From assembly GCF_016651435.1 (NCBI RefSeq), contig NZ_JAEPRJ010000001.1, positions 3,038,001 through 3,102,000 of the forward strand: a stretch of DNA of 64,000 bases. The letters are read 5' to 3'. Origin of the DNA: Catonella massiliensis (GTDB lineage: Bacteria > Bacillota > Clostridia > Lachnospirales > Lachnospiraceae). Position numbers and translations under genes: made by a program. Each line of letters starts with the position of its first letter. The first letter of the stretch is position 1. Under the pieces are notes generated by a model that saw nothing but the letters and a program-made list of their open reading frames with translations, had not been told where the DNA came from and did not search any database. Of the stretch, positions 43,154-51,000 are shown in pieces.

Positions 43154-43219
43154 ATATTGAAATATAACTTTCTGAGTATATAATAGCAACAAATTTTAAG
43201 TTGATGGGGGATAATCAAG

Positions 43220-43534
43220 GTGAATGAATTTAATGAATATGTTCGTAATAGTTTTTCTGAATCTGGCGATATTGTCATAAAAGCTATGATGGGCGGATAC
43301 CTTGTATATTTTAATGGTAAGCTGATAGGTGACATTTGCAATAATGAACTGTTTTTAAAGAGAACGCTGACATCGGACAGACTGCTTGCAGATTCCGAGC
43401 TGCGTTATCCGTATGAAGGTTCAAAGACCTTGATGCATGTATTTGATAATTTTGATGATAAGGCTCTAATTCTGGAACTTCTGGATGGTATGTATGCTGA
43501 ACTTCCGGAAAAGAAACCCAAGAAAGCTAAATGA
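43220..43534 (+). CDS. TfoX/Sxy N-terminal-domain protein
   Basis: A 104-residue TfoX-N family protein with the family phrase MMGGYLVYFNGKLIGDICN and the LRYPYEGSK segment. The start is GTG 43220, after ATGGGGGAT at 43204-43212. TfoX/Sxy regulates competence in gamma-proteobacteria, but solo TfoX-N proteins in Firmicutes have no proven function. It follows RelBE copy 2 by 66 bases and precedes the right-hand repeat, whose hairpin probably terminates it. Confidence 0.87.
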   Translation: MNEFNEYVRNSFSESGDIVIKAMMGGYLVYFNGKLIGDICNNELFLKRTLTSDRLLADSELRYPYEGSKTLMHVFDNFDDKALILELLDGMYAELPEKKPKKAK

Positions 43535-43660
43535 GCCTGATAACTCCCAGTTTATCATCTTACTCAATCCCACTTTATCCGGAACTTAAGGACTTAGATA
43601 GTATGATATCTGATAACTCGCAAGTTACTCAACCAAAGATAACCACATTTTCATATAACT

Positions 43661-43829
43661 TTATAGCAGGTGGCAAAGCAAAATGCCGCCTGTTTTTTCT
43701 GTATTAAGCCTTATCAAACGTATCTTTATTTGGTAAAATAAAAGCATTAGTTCATACCTTATAACGATAACCCTAAATTTGAAACCCCTTTAACGATACT
43801 ACCGTTAAAAGGTGAGTAGGCAAAACCTT
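43661..43829 (+). repeat. Direct repeat, right copy
   Basis: Counterpart of 38341-38503. It shares the terminator, TTCATACCTTATAACGATAA, the TTTGAAACCCCTTTAACG segment and GATACTACCGTTAAAA, with small substitutions and an insertion. The TTAACG-N7-CGTTAA motif is identical in both (43790-43808 here). The region from 43535 to 43871 has no gene. Confidence 0.8.
43667..43699 (+). terminator. Terminator inside the right-hand repeat
   Basis: CAGGTGGCA pairs with TGCCGCCTG (one G-U pair) around AAGCAAAA, followed by TTTTTTCT. The left-hand copy at 38345 keeps the T-run but has a disrupted stem. Confidence 0.75.
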
Positions 43830-43871
43830 GCAAATTAAGGCAATTCACTGCATTTTAGGAGGAAAAATTTA

Positions 43872-44330
43872 ATGACAAAAATACTTTTTATCTGCCATGG
43901 CAACATCTGCCGCAGCACCATGGCGCACTTTGTATTCCAAGATATGATTAACAAAGCAGGCCTTGCAGACGAGTTCCTCATTGATTCCAAGGCCACCAGT
44001 ACGGAGGCACTTGGAGAATCCACTCACTATGGGACAGTGAAAAAGCTTAGAGAAGTGGGGGTGCCTGTTCTGCCACATACCTCTACCCAGATAACCAAGA
44101 AAGATTACAGGGATTTTGACTACATTATCGCTATGGATACAAACAACCTTAGAAATCTGGATAGAATTCTAAGTGGTGATCCGAAAAAGAAGATAAGAAA
44201 GCTTCTCTCTTTTGCAGGAAAAGATGGTGATATAGCAGATCCTTGGTATACCGGAGACTTTGACGCTACGTATAGAGACGTACTTGAAGGCTGTGAAGGA
44301 CTATTAAAAGAATTAACAACAAAGCATTAG
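43872..44330 (+). CDS. Low-molecular-weight protein tyrosine phosphatase
   Basis: A 152-residue phosphatase with the P-loop CHGNICRS (nucleophile C8, R14) and the general-acid loop DPWYTGDFD near residue 120. The length is standard for the family. GGAGGAAAAA at 43859-43868 precedes the ATG. In Firmicutes such enzymes dephosphorylate tyrosine kinases of exopolysaccharide synthesis or arginine/tyrosine phosphoproteins; the target is unknown here. It marks the return to ordinary chromosomal composition after the island. Confidence 0.95.
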   Translation: MTKILFICHGNICRSTMAHFVFQDMINKAGLADEFLIDSKATSTEALGESTHYGTVKKLREVGVPVLPHTSTQITKKDYRDFDYIIAMDTNNLRNLDRILSGDPKKKIRKLLSFAGKDGDIADPWYTGDFDATYRDVLEGCEGLLKELTTKH

Positions 44331-44410
44331 TAAAATAATTCCTGCTCAAAACTACAAGACCAGCCTCAGCTCTTTGCTTACTGACATTATTTTAAATCCG
44401 GAGGAAATTC

Positions 44411-45577
44411 ATGTCTTCACTACTTTTAGCAGTCATCTATCTCATTTTCATAAGCCTGGGGCTGCCTGACTCTCTCCTTGGTTCAGGCTGGCCTAAGATG
44501 CAGGCTGTGTTTTCGGTGCCATCATCTTATGCGGGTTATGTGTCGATGACTATATCATTTATGACAATCATCTCAGCACTTCTAAGTCCTCGTATGATAA
44601 AGCACTTCCATACAAAATGGATTACGATAGTGTCAATAGGGCTTACTATAGCCGGGCTTTTAGGATTTTCAATGTGTAGCCGGTACTGGATGCTGTTTAT
44701 ATTTGCTGTTCCTTATGGACTTGGAGCAGGAGCTATAGATGCTTCGGTAAACCACTATGTGGCAAATAATTATTCAGGCTCGGTTATGAACTTTCTGCAC
44801 TGCTTTTACGGTGTAGGAGCGGTGATAAGCCCGTATATTATGGCACTCGCACTTAAATACGCAAGATGGAATGAGGGCTACAGTTGGACATCCTATATCC
44901 AGATGTTTATTCTTTTCGTGTGCATTATTTCCCTTCCTTTGTGGAAAACTAATGGAAAAGAAGAGGAAGAAGACCACAGTGACAGTGTTGGAATTAAAGA
45001 AGCGCTTAAGGTGCCTGCGGTTATTTTCACTTTGATTGCTTTCTACGCTTACTGCGCGGGAGAGACCACCTGTTTCCTTTGGACTCCGAGCTATTTTGCA
45101 GGTACAAAGAGTGGGCTTAGTGCTGAAACCATCGCTTCGTTTGGCTCGCTTGTCTTTGGCGGACTTATGCTTGGAAGGCTGATTTCAGGATTTATTTCAA
45201 ATAAACTGGGAGACAGAAGGCTTATACGCATAGGCATTTTCGTGGAATTATTAGGAATAATAATGGTATTTTTACCTGTGGAAAGTTATATGGTGGCAGC
45301 AGCAGGCTTTGTTGTCATTGGAACCGGTATGGGGCCTGTCTATCCTGCCATCCAGCACATGGCACCTGCCAATTTTGGGAAGAAATACAGTGCAGCTGTT
45401 ATAGGGCTTCAGATGGCAGCAGCCTATGTCGGAAGTACCTTTATGCCTATGATATTCGGACTTCTTCAGCAGAAAATCGGCATAGCCATTATGCCTACAT
45501 ATCTCTTGATTTTTGCCATTATCAACTTCGGAATGCTTGAGTTAACCTATAGTAAAATAAAGGTAAAACCAGCCTAA
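44411..45577 (+). CDS. MFS transporter (sugar/FucP-like)
   Basis: A 388-residue major facilitator with twelve predicted helices. Early segments LLAVIYLIFISLGLPDSLLG and WPKMQAVF recall glucose/fucose-type MFS permeases. GLGAGAIDASVNHYVANNYS and FLHCFYGVGAVISP are the conserved N-domain stretches of the FucP/GlcP group, and FGGLMLGRLISGFISNKLGDRR is the repeat motif in the C-domain. Its start has CCGGAGGAAA at 44398-44407. It may import or export a sugar released by the adjoining sulfatase, but that is an inference from adjacency. Substrate unknown. Confidence 0.88.
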   Translation: MSSLLLAVIYLIFISLGLPDSLLGSGWPKMQAVFSVPSSYAGYVSMTISFMTIISALLSPRMIKHFHTKWITIVSIGLTIAGLLGFSMCSRYWMLFIFAVPYGLGAGAIDASVNHYVANNYSGSVMNFLHCFYGVGAVISPYIMALALKYARWNEGYSWTSYIQMFILFVCIISLPLWKTNGKEEEEDHSDSVGIKEALKVPAVIFTLIAFYAYCAGETTCFLWTPSYFAGTKSGLSAETIASFGSLVFGGLMLGRLISGFISNKLGDRRLIRIGIFVELLGIIMVFLPVESYMVAAAGFVVIGTGMGPVYPAIQHMAPANFGKKYSAAVIGLQMAAAYVGSTFMPMIFGLLQQKIGIAIMPTYLLIFAIINFGMLELTYSKIKVKPA

Positions 45578-45601
45578 ACCCACACCATTTAACATAATCT
45601 C

Positions 45602-45630
45602 TTGACAGTCACATGGCTTAATAATACAAT
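45602..45630 (+). promoter_or_regulatory. Predicted sigma-A promoter of the second sulfatase gene
   Basis: TTGACA (45602-45607) and TACAAT (45625-45630), 17-base spacing, a near-consensus promoter about 120 bases before the ATG. Confidence 0.7.
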
Positions 45631-45753
45631 GTCTGAAGATAAATAATTTGACGAAAGTTAAAGTTTAGCAAAAGTATTTAATGCTAAATCTAACCGGGCA
45701 TAGTTATTATTAAAGACATGCGTCATAGAGATTTTTATTTTTCGGAGGTAATT

Positions 45754-47115
45754 ATGGAAAAGCCAAATATAATATTCATGTTTTCAGACCAGCAGAGAGC
45801 TGATACTATGGGCTGTTATGGACAGGAGCTTGATATAAGCCCTAACCTTGACAGGCTTGCGGATGAGGGAGTACTTTTTAGAGATGCATTTACGGCACAG
45901 CCGGTATGCGGGCCTTGCAGAGCAATATTTCAAAGTGGCAAATATCCTACGGAAATAGGCTGCTACAGAAACGGACAGTCCCTCCCAAGAGACATCAAAA
46001 CTCTCGCTAACTATATGGAAGAGGCAGGATATGAAAATGCTTATGTAGGAAAATGGCACCTGGCAAGTGATAGGGCAAGCTACAGCGTGCCTGCAAATCC
46101 TGACTATGAGACACATGCGATACCTAAGGAGAGAAGAGGCGGATATAACGGCTTCTGGAGGGTGTCTGATGTGCTTGAAGCGACCTCCCATGGCTATGAC
46201 GGCTATGTATTTGATGAAAATATGAATAGGATTGACTTTAAGGGCTATCGAGTTGACAGGATTAATGATTTTGCACTTGAATTTCTTGATAAATATGATG
46301 GTAAAAAGCCGTTTTTCCTTACTGTTTCACACATTGAGCCACATCATCAAAATGACAGGGCTGACTATGAGGGGCCAGACGGCTCTAAGGAGAGGTTTAA
46401 GGATTGTAAGCTGCCTAAGGACTTAGAGGTGCTTGGCGGTGATGCAAAGCAGATGTATCCTGATTATTTGGGTTGCTGCAAGAGCTTAGACGATAATTTT
46501 GGAAAATTAGTTGATAAGCTAAAAGAAAAAGGCTTATATGACAACACGATAATAATATATTCCTCAGACCACGGCTCTCATTTTAAGACAAGAAACAGAG
46601 AGACTTACTTAAAGGGCTCTGATGACTACAAGAGAACCTGCCACAGCTCTGCACTTAAGGTACCTCTAATAATCGCAGGCGGCGCATTTAAGGGGGGGAA
46701 GGTAGTCCGGGAGGTTGTTTCTACCTGCTCTCTACCAAAGACAATCCTGGCTATGGCTGGAGTTGATGTGGGAGATAATATGATAGGTGAAAACCTTGAA
46801 ACCCTTATAGATAAGCCAATAGACGAGGACAAGTTCGTATATGCACAGATTAGTGAAAGCAGACTTGGAAGATGTATAAGAAGCAAAGACTATCTTTACA
46901 GCGCATTTGCACCTGAAAGTAACGGCTGGGATGAGGATAGGAGCGATGTCTACGAGGAAGAGTTCTTCTACGATTTACGTAAGGACCCTTATGAATTAAA
47001 CAACCTCGTAAATGACAAATCTACTCTGGAGATAAGAAAGAAGCTTGCGAAAAAGCTGATAGAGAAGATAGAGGCAGCAGGCGAGGGAAAGGTAGAGATA
47101 ATAATTAAAGAATAA
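45754..47115 (+). CDS. Cytosolic Cys-type sulfatase (second)
   Basis: A 453-residue S1-family sulfatase with the activation motif CGPCRAIFQSGKYP (C52) and metal-binding N-terminal FMFSDQQRADTMGCYG and YSSDHGSHFKTR in the middle. There is no signal peptide. ATG 45754 is preferred because TCGGAGG lies upstream and the conserved fold starts at once; the ATG at 45718 adds 12 residues with no homology. It is followed, after a terminator, by the sulfatase maturase. Possible substrates are sulfated sugars from mucin or GAG; the C-terminal region differs from the first sulfatase, so the two should have different specificity. Confidence 0.9.
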   Translation: MEKPNIIFMFSDQQRADTMGCYGQELDISPNLDRLADEGVLFRDAFTAQPVCGPCRAIFQSGKYPTEIGCYRNGQSLPRDIKTLANYMEEAGYENAYVGKWHLASDRASYSVPANPDYETHAIPKERRGGYNGFWRVSDVLEATSHGYDGYVFDENMNRIDFKGYRVDRINDFALEFLDKYDGKKPFFLTVSHIEPHHQNDRADYEGPDGSKERFKDCKLPKDLEVLGGDAKQMYPDYLGCCKSLDDNFGKLVDKLKEKGLYDNTIIIYSSDHGSHFKTRNRETYLKGSDDYKRTCHSSALKVPLIIAGGAFKGGKVVREVVSTCSLPKTILAMAGVDVGDNMIGENLETLIDKPIDEDKFVYAQISESRLGRCIRSKDYLYSAFAPESNGWDEDRSDVYEEEFFYDLRKDPYELNNLVNDKSTLEIRKKLAKKLIEKIEAAGEGKVEIIIKE

Positions 47116-47119
47116 TTTT

Positions 47120-47168
47120 AAGGACTAGTATTCTAAAGTGTAAGGCATAGGATATTAGTCCTTTTTTT
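47120..47168 (+). terminator. Terminator of the second sulfatase gene
   Basis: AAGGACTAGTATTCT (47120-47134) pairs with AGGATATTAGTCCTT (47149-47163), two G-U pairs, followed by TTTTT. Confidence 0.85.
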
Positions 47169-47197
47169 CTACGAGGATATTATGCGTCAAAAGATAA

Positions 47198-47226
47198 TTG
47201 AAATAATGGATGTAAATACTTATAAT
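47198..47226 (+). promoter_or_regulatory. Predicted promoter of the sulfatase maturase gene
   Basis: TTGAAA (47198-47203) and TATAAT (47221-47226), 17-base spacing. It leaves a leader of about 90 bases with no recognisable riboswitch. Confidence 0.6.
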
Positions 47227-47324
47227 GGGAATGGAATAAATCATAAAGGTGTCAAAAGATGATAAATTCATTTGACATTTATATTGATAGATAGTTTTTT
47301 AAGAGATATAGACAGGAGAATTAA

Positions 47325-48422
47325 ATGCCCGCTATCAGTGTACTTATAAAACCCGCTTCGGGGCTTTGCAATATGCATTGTGACTACTGCTTTTACAAGG
47401 ATGAGATGGAGAACCGCACCGATGCCTCCTTTGGCTTTATGACTGAGGAAACACTTAAAAATGTGATAAGGAAGACATTACTTAGAGCTGAAGGGGTGGC
47501 AAGCTATGCATTTCAAGGTGGTGAGCCCTCTCTTCGTGGGCTTGATTTTTTTAAGAAGGCAGTAGAGTTTCAAAAACAGTACAATAAAAACAATGTGAGG
47601 GTGAACAATGCATTTCAGACAAATGGCACCCTCATTGATGAGGCTTGGTGTGCTTTCTTTAAGGAAAACAATTTTCTTGTCGGACTTTCCATTGACGGAA
47701 ATAGATGTACCCACGACAAATACAGGCATTTGAATGGGAAATCAGCCTATGATAAGGCTTATGAAACTGCCAAACTATTTGATAAATTTGGAGTGGAATA
47801 CAACATATTAACTGTTGTTACTGCAGATGTGGCAAAGAACATTGAAGAAATATACAGGGATTATGCCGAAAAAGGCTTTAAGTACCAGCAGTATATTCCC
47901 TGCCTTGAGGCATTTACAGAGGACAAAAAAGAAGGAGAATTCGCACTTACCCCTGAAGTTTACGGCGAATTTCTCATAAAACTCTTTGATCTTTGGTTTG
48001 AGGACTGGAAAAAGGGAAGACAGCCCTACATAAGAAGCTTTGAAAACTATGTAGGGATATTGATGGGCTACATGCCTGAGGCCTGCGAACAGCGTGGAGT
48101 CTGCGGCATTCAAAATACGGTTGAGGCTGATGGAAGTGTTTATCCGTGCGACTTCTATGCCCTTGATGAGTACAAATTGGGCAATTTTAATACGGATAAC
48201 CTCGATGTAATAAATGAAAACAGGCTTAAGAGTAAATTCATAGAACGCTCCATCCCTCTTCCTGAGTCCTGTAAAGTCTGTCCATACATCCAAGTTTGCA
48301 GAGGAGGATGTATGAGAAACAGGGTGAAGAACGAATTTACAGGGGATTATGAAAACAGGTTTTGCTTAAGCTATAAGATGTTTTTTGATAAATGTCTTGA
48401 TAGGATGTGGGAGATAGTGTAG
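47325..48422 (+). CDS. Anaerobic sulfatase-maturating enzyme (radical SAM, SPASM)
   Basis: A 365-residue radical-SAM enzyme that oxidises the active-site Cys (or Ser) of sulfatases to formylglycine. The cluster motif is C15-x3-C19-x2-C22 (GLCNMHCDYCFYKDE). The SAM-binding QGGEPSLRG follows. The C-terminal SPASM region carries the cysteines CEQRGVCG, YPCDFYALDEY and CKVCPYIQVCRGGC, which bind two further clusters. GACAGGAG at 47311-47318 precedes the ATG. It is the only maturase in the window and should serve both Cys-type sulfatases, 12109-13521 and 45754-47115. Confidence 0.94.
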   Translation: MPAISVLIKPASGLCNMHCDYCFYKDEMENRTDASFGFMTEETLKNVIRKTLLRAEGVASYAFQGGEPSLRGLDFFKKAVEFQKQYNKNNVRVNNAFQTNGTLIDEAWCAFFKENNFLVGLSIDGNRCTHDKYRHLNGKSAYDKAYETAKLFDKFGVEYNILTVVTADVAKNIEEIYRDYAEKGFKYQQYIPCLEAFTEDKKEGEFALTPEVYGEFLIKLFDLWFEDWKKGRQPYIRSFENYVGILMGYMPEACEQRGVCGIQNTVEADGSVYPCDFYALDEYKLGNFNTDNLDVINENRLKSKFIERSIPLPESCKVCPYIQVCRGGCMRNRVKNEFTGDYENRFCLSYKMFFDKCLDRMWEIV

Positions 48423-48453
48423 AGGTTATAAACAATCACCTAAGGAGGTCATA

Positions 48454-50988
48454 ATGCAAAAAAGAACAAGAAAGTACAGTGGTGTAAGGAGTGCAGAAGT
48501 AACAAGCCGTGAAATAAAGCATAGAGAAATAGCCAGATATGCTGCTACACAAGGGTTTGTGCTTCTAAAAAATGATGGGTTACTGCCACTAACAAGTGAT
48601 GCAAGGGTATTTTTAGCCGGTACGGGAGCGGTTCACGCCATAAAGGGTGGAACAGGCTCAGGTGACGTTAATGAAAGAGAAGTAGTAAGTATTCTGACAG
48701 GATTTAAGAATGCGGGACTCACAGTTGTAAATGAAGAGGCTATCCTCTCTTCTACCACGGATTATGAGGATGCACAGGCTGAATATGTAGAAAAAATATT
48801 TAACAATATGTCAAATATATCAAGCCAGGATTTCTTTGAACTTTTTATGCGTGAGAAAAGACGTGATTTTAAGAGGGTTCCTATAGATGAAGAAGCAGTA
48901 AAGGCTTCTGATGCCGCCTTCTATGTAGTTAGCAGGGTTGCGGGTGAAGGAAAGGACAGAGTCTTAGAGAAAGGCGATTATTACCTAAGCGACATAGAAA
49001 AAGAAGAGCTTAACAAACTGGGAAAATACACTGATAACATAGTGGTTCTAATCAATGCAGGAGGCCCTGTTGACCTAAGTGATATATTAAGCAACAAGAG
49101 CGTAAAGGCTATAATGAATATATCACAGCCGGGTATGGAGCTAGGCAATGCTGTGGCTGATGTAGTAATAGGCAAGGAAACTCCTTGTGGAAAGCTGTCT
49201 GCTACCTGGGCTCTTCTTTATGGGGATTATCCAAATGCATCGACATTTAGCCATAATAATGGAGATGTTGAAAATGAGAGATATACTGAAGGCATCTATG
49301 TTGGCTACAGATATTTTGACAGCTTTAACGTAAAACCTGCATTTCCTTTTGGTTTCGGTCTTTCTTATACAGACTTTGAGATTTCTGATGTGAAGATATC
49401 AGCAAGCAGCGGAGAAATCACAGTAGAGTCTAAAGTCACCAATATCGGTAACAAATATAGTGGACGTGAGGTGGTACAGGTCTACGCTGCCTGCCCTCAG
49501 ACAGGTATTAAAAAAGAATTTAAGAGGCTTGTCGGATTTAAGAAAACGAGAGAGCTTAAGCCCGGTGAAAGCGAAGCCTTAAAGGTGACTATATCCTCTA
49601 AAGCGCTTGCTTCCTTTGATGAAGAGAAGAGCCACTGGATGCTTGAAAATGGGGAATACGGTATATTTGTGGGCAATTCTTCTGACAAAGCAGAAATAGC
49701 GGGAATGGTATCAGTTAAAGAAGATTATGTAATAGAAAAGGTTGAGCATATTCTTCCGCTTCAGGAGAAACTTGAAGAAATAGTAAGGCCTGATAGTGTG
49801 ATAAGTGAGCTTACAAAGAAATGGAAGGAAGAAGCAGAAAATAAGGGGATTAAAGCCATCACCTTTGTTCCCGTTACAGAAGAAAGAGCAAAGAAGGGGC
49901 GTAGTGACCTTGACCTTATTTCTAAGGATTTGGCAGCAAAGCTCTCAGATGAGGAGCTTACAGCTCTTTTAATGGGAGAAATAAGCAAGGGACAGGACAA
50001 CATAAAGGATAATGAGCTGATTGAAACAGGTATCTGTGTTCCTGGAGCAGCAGGGGAGACAACCTGTGCGCTTGAAGAAAAGTATGGTATTCCAGGAATA
50101 TCGATGGCAGATGGTCCTGCCGGCTTAAGAGTGCTTAGAAGCTACGATGTGGACAGAAAGACCGGGAAAATATATGGAGTGGGGCTTATAGGAAGCCTTG
50201 AAGGCGGCCTTTTTAGGAGGGACTATAAGAATGAGGATGTAGACAAGTACTATATGTACGCGACTGCTATTCCTATAGGCACTCATCTTGCACAGACCTT
50301 TGACCTTGAATTGGTTAGAAATCTCGGCAAGCTTGTAGCGGATGAAATGACTGAGTTTGGTATTGCCTGGTGGCTGGCTCCGGGACTTAATATTCACAGA
50401 AATCCTCTTTGTGGAAGAAACTTTGAGTATTATTCAGAAGATCCGCTGCTTTCAGGGGAGATGGCAGCTGCCATTACACTTGGAGTACAGTCCATTCCGG
50501 GTGTGGGTACTACTATCAAGCATTTTGCCTGCAACAATCAAGAAGACAATAGAATGAGCTCGAACAGCATAGTATCTGAAAGAGCTTTAAGAGAGATATA
50601 TCTCCGAGGGTTTGAAATAGCCATTAAAACAGCCCAGCCAATGTGCATTATGACCTCCTATAACCTCATCAACAGCATACATACAGCAAACAGCTATGAC
50701 CTTTGTACGATAGTAGCAAGAAATGAGTGGGGATTTGAAGGAATAATAATGACAGACTGGACTACGACAACTGCGGGCGGAAGCAAGTCATCTGCTTGCG
50801 CTATAGCAGGAAATGATCTTATAATGCCTGCAAATCAGATAGACATTGACAACATAATGGCTGCACTTAAGGACGGTTCTCTTCCAAGAAGCATAGCAAG
50901 AGCCTGTGCAGCAAGACTTATAAAGGTTATCTTCCAGACTATAGGAATGGAGGATATAGAGGCTTATAATAAACAGTTTGGATTTTAG
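48454..50988 (+). CDS. GH3-family glycoside hydrolase with swapped domain order
   Basis: An 844-residue enzyme that removes terminal beta-linked sugars. The domain order is reversed relative to most GH3: residues about 20-290 are the C-terminal-type domain (RYAATQGFVLLKNDGLLPL, GTGAVHAIKGGTGSGDVN), about 290-430 a fibronectin-like domain, and about 490-840 the TIM barrel with SMADGPAGLR, the KHFACNNQEDNR motif and the nucleophile D768 in GIIMTDWTTT. This swapped layout is known for some beta-glucosidases of Ruminococcus and Butyrivibrio. No signal peptide is present. AAGGAGG precedes ATG 48454. It starts 31 bases after the maturase gene. Confidence 0.92.
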   Translation: MQKRTRKYSGVRSAEVTSREIKHREIARYAATQGFVLLKNDGLLPLTSDARVFLAGTGAVHAIKGGTGSGDVNEREVVSILTGFKNAGLTVVNEEAILSSTTDYEDAQAEYVEKIFNNMSNISSQDFFELFMREKRRDFKRVPIDEEAVKASDAAFYVVSRVAGEGKDRVLEKGDYYLSDIEKEELNKLGKYTDNIVVLINAGGPVDLSDILSNKSVKAIMNISQPGMELGNAVADVVIGKETPCGKLSATWALLYGDYPNASTFSHNNGDVENERYTEGIYVGYRYFDSFNVKPAFPFGFGLSYTDFEISDVKISASSGEITVESKVTNIGNKYSGREVVQVYAACPQTGIKKEFKRLVGFKKTRELKPGESEALKVTISSKALASFDEEKSHWMLENGEYGIFVGNSSDKAEIAGMVSVKEDYVIEKVEHILPLQEKLEEIVRPDSVISELTKKWKEEAENKGIKAITFVPVTEERAKKGRSDLDLISKDLAAKLSDEELTALLMGEISKGQDNIKDNELIETGICVPGAAGETTCALEEKYGIPGISMADGPAGLRVLRSYDVDRKTGKIYGVGLIGSLEGGLFRRDYKNEDVDKYYMYATAIPIGTHLAQTFDLELVRNLGKLVADEMTEFGIAWWLAPGLNIHRNPLCGRNFEYYSEDPLLSGEMAAAITLGVQSIPGVGTTIKHFACNNQEDNRMSSNSIVSERALREIYLRGFEIAIKTAQPMCIMTSYNLINSIHTANSYDLCTIVARNEWGFEGIIMTDWTTTTAGGSKSSACAIAGNDLIMPANQIDIDNIMAALKDGSLPRSIARACAARLIKVIFQTIGMEDIEAYNKQFGF

Positions 50989-51000
50989 AATGGATAAAAG

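Larger units (their letters stand above)
42485..43196 (+). repeat. 712-bp duplicated RelBE-like module, copy 2
   Basis: Same length and order as 39188-39899, including promoter, both genes and the 3' flank. The copies flank the 51-aa gene, the nucleotidyltransferase, DUF1016 and the integrase remnant. Confidence 0.93.
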
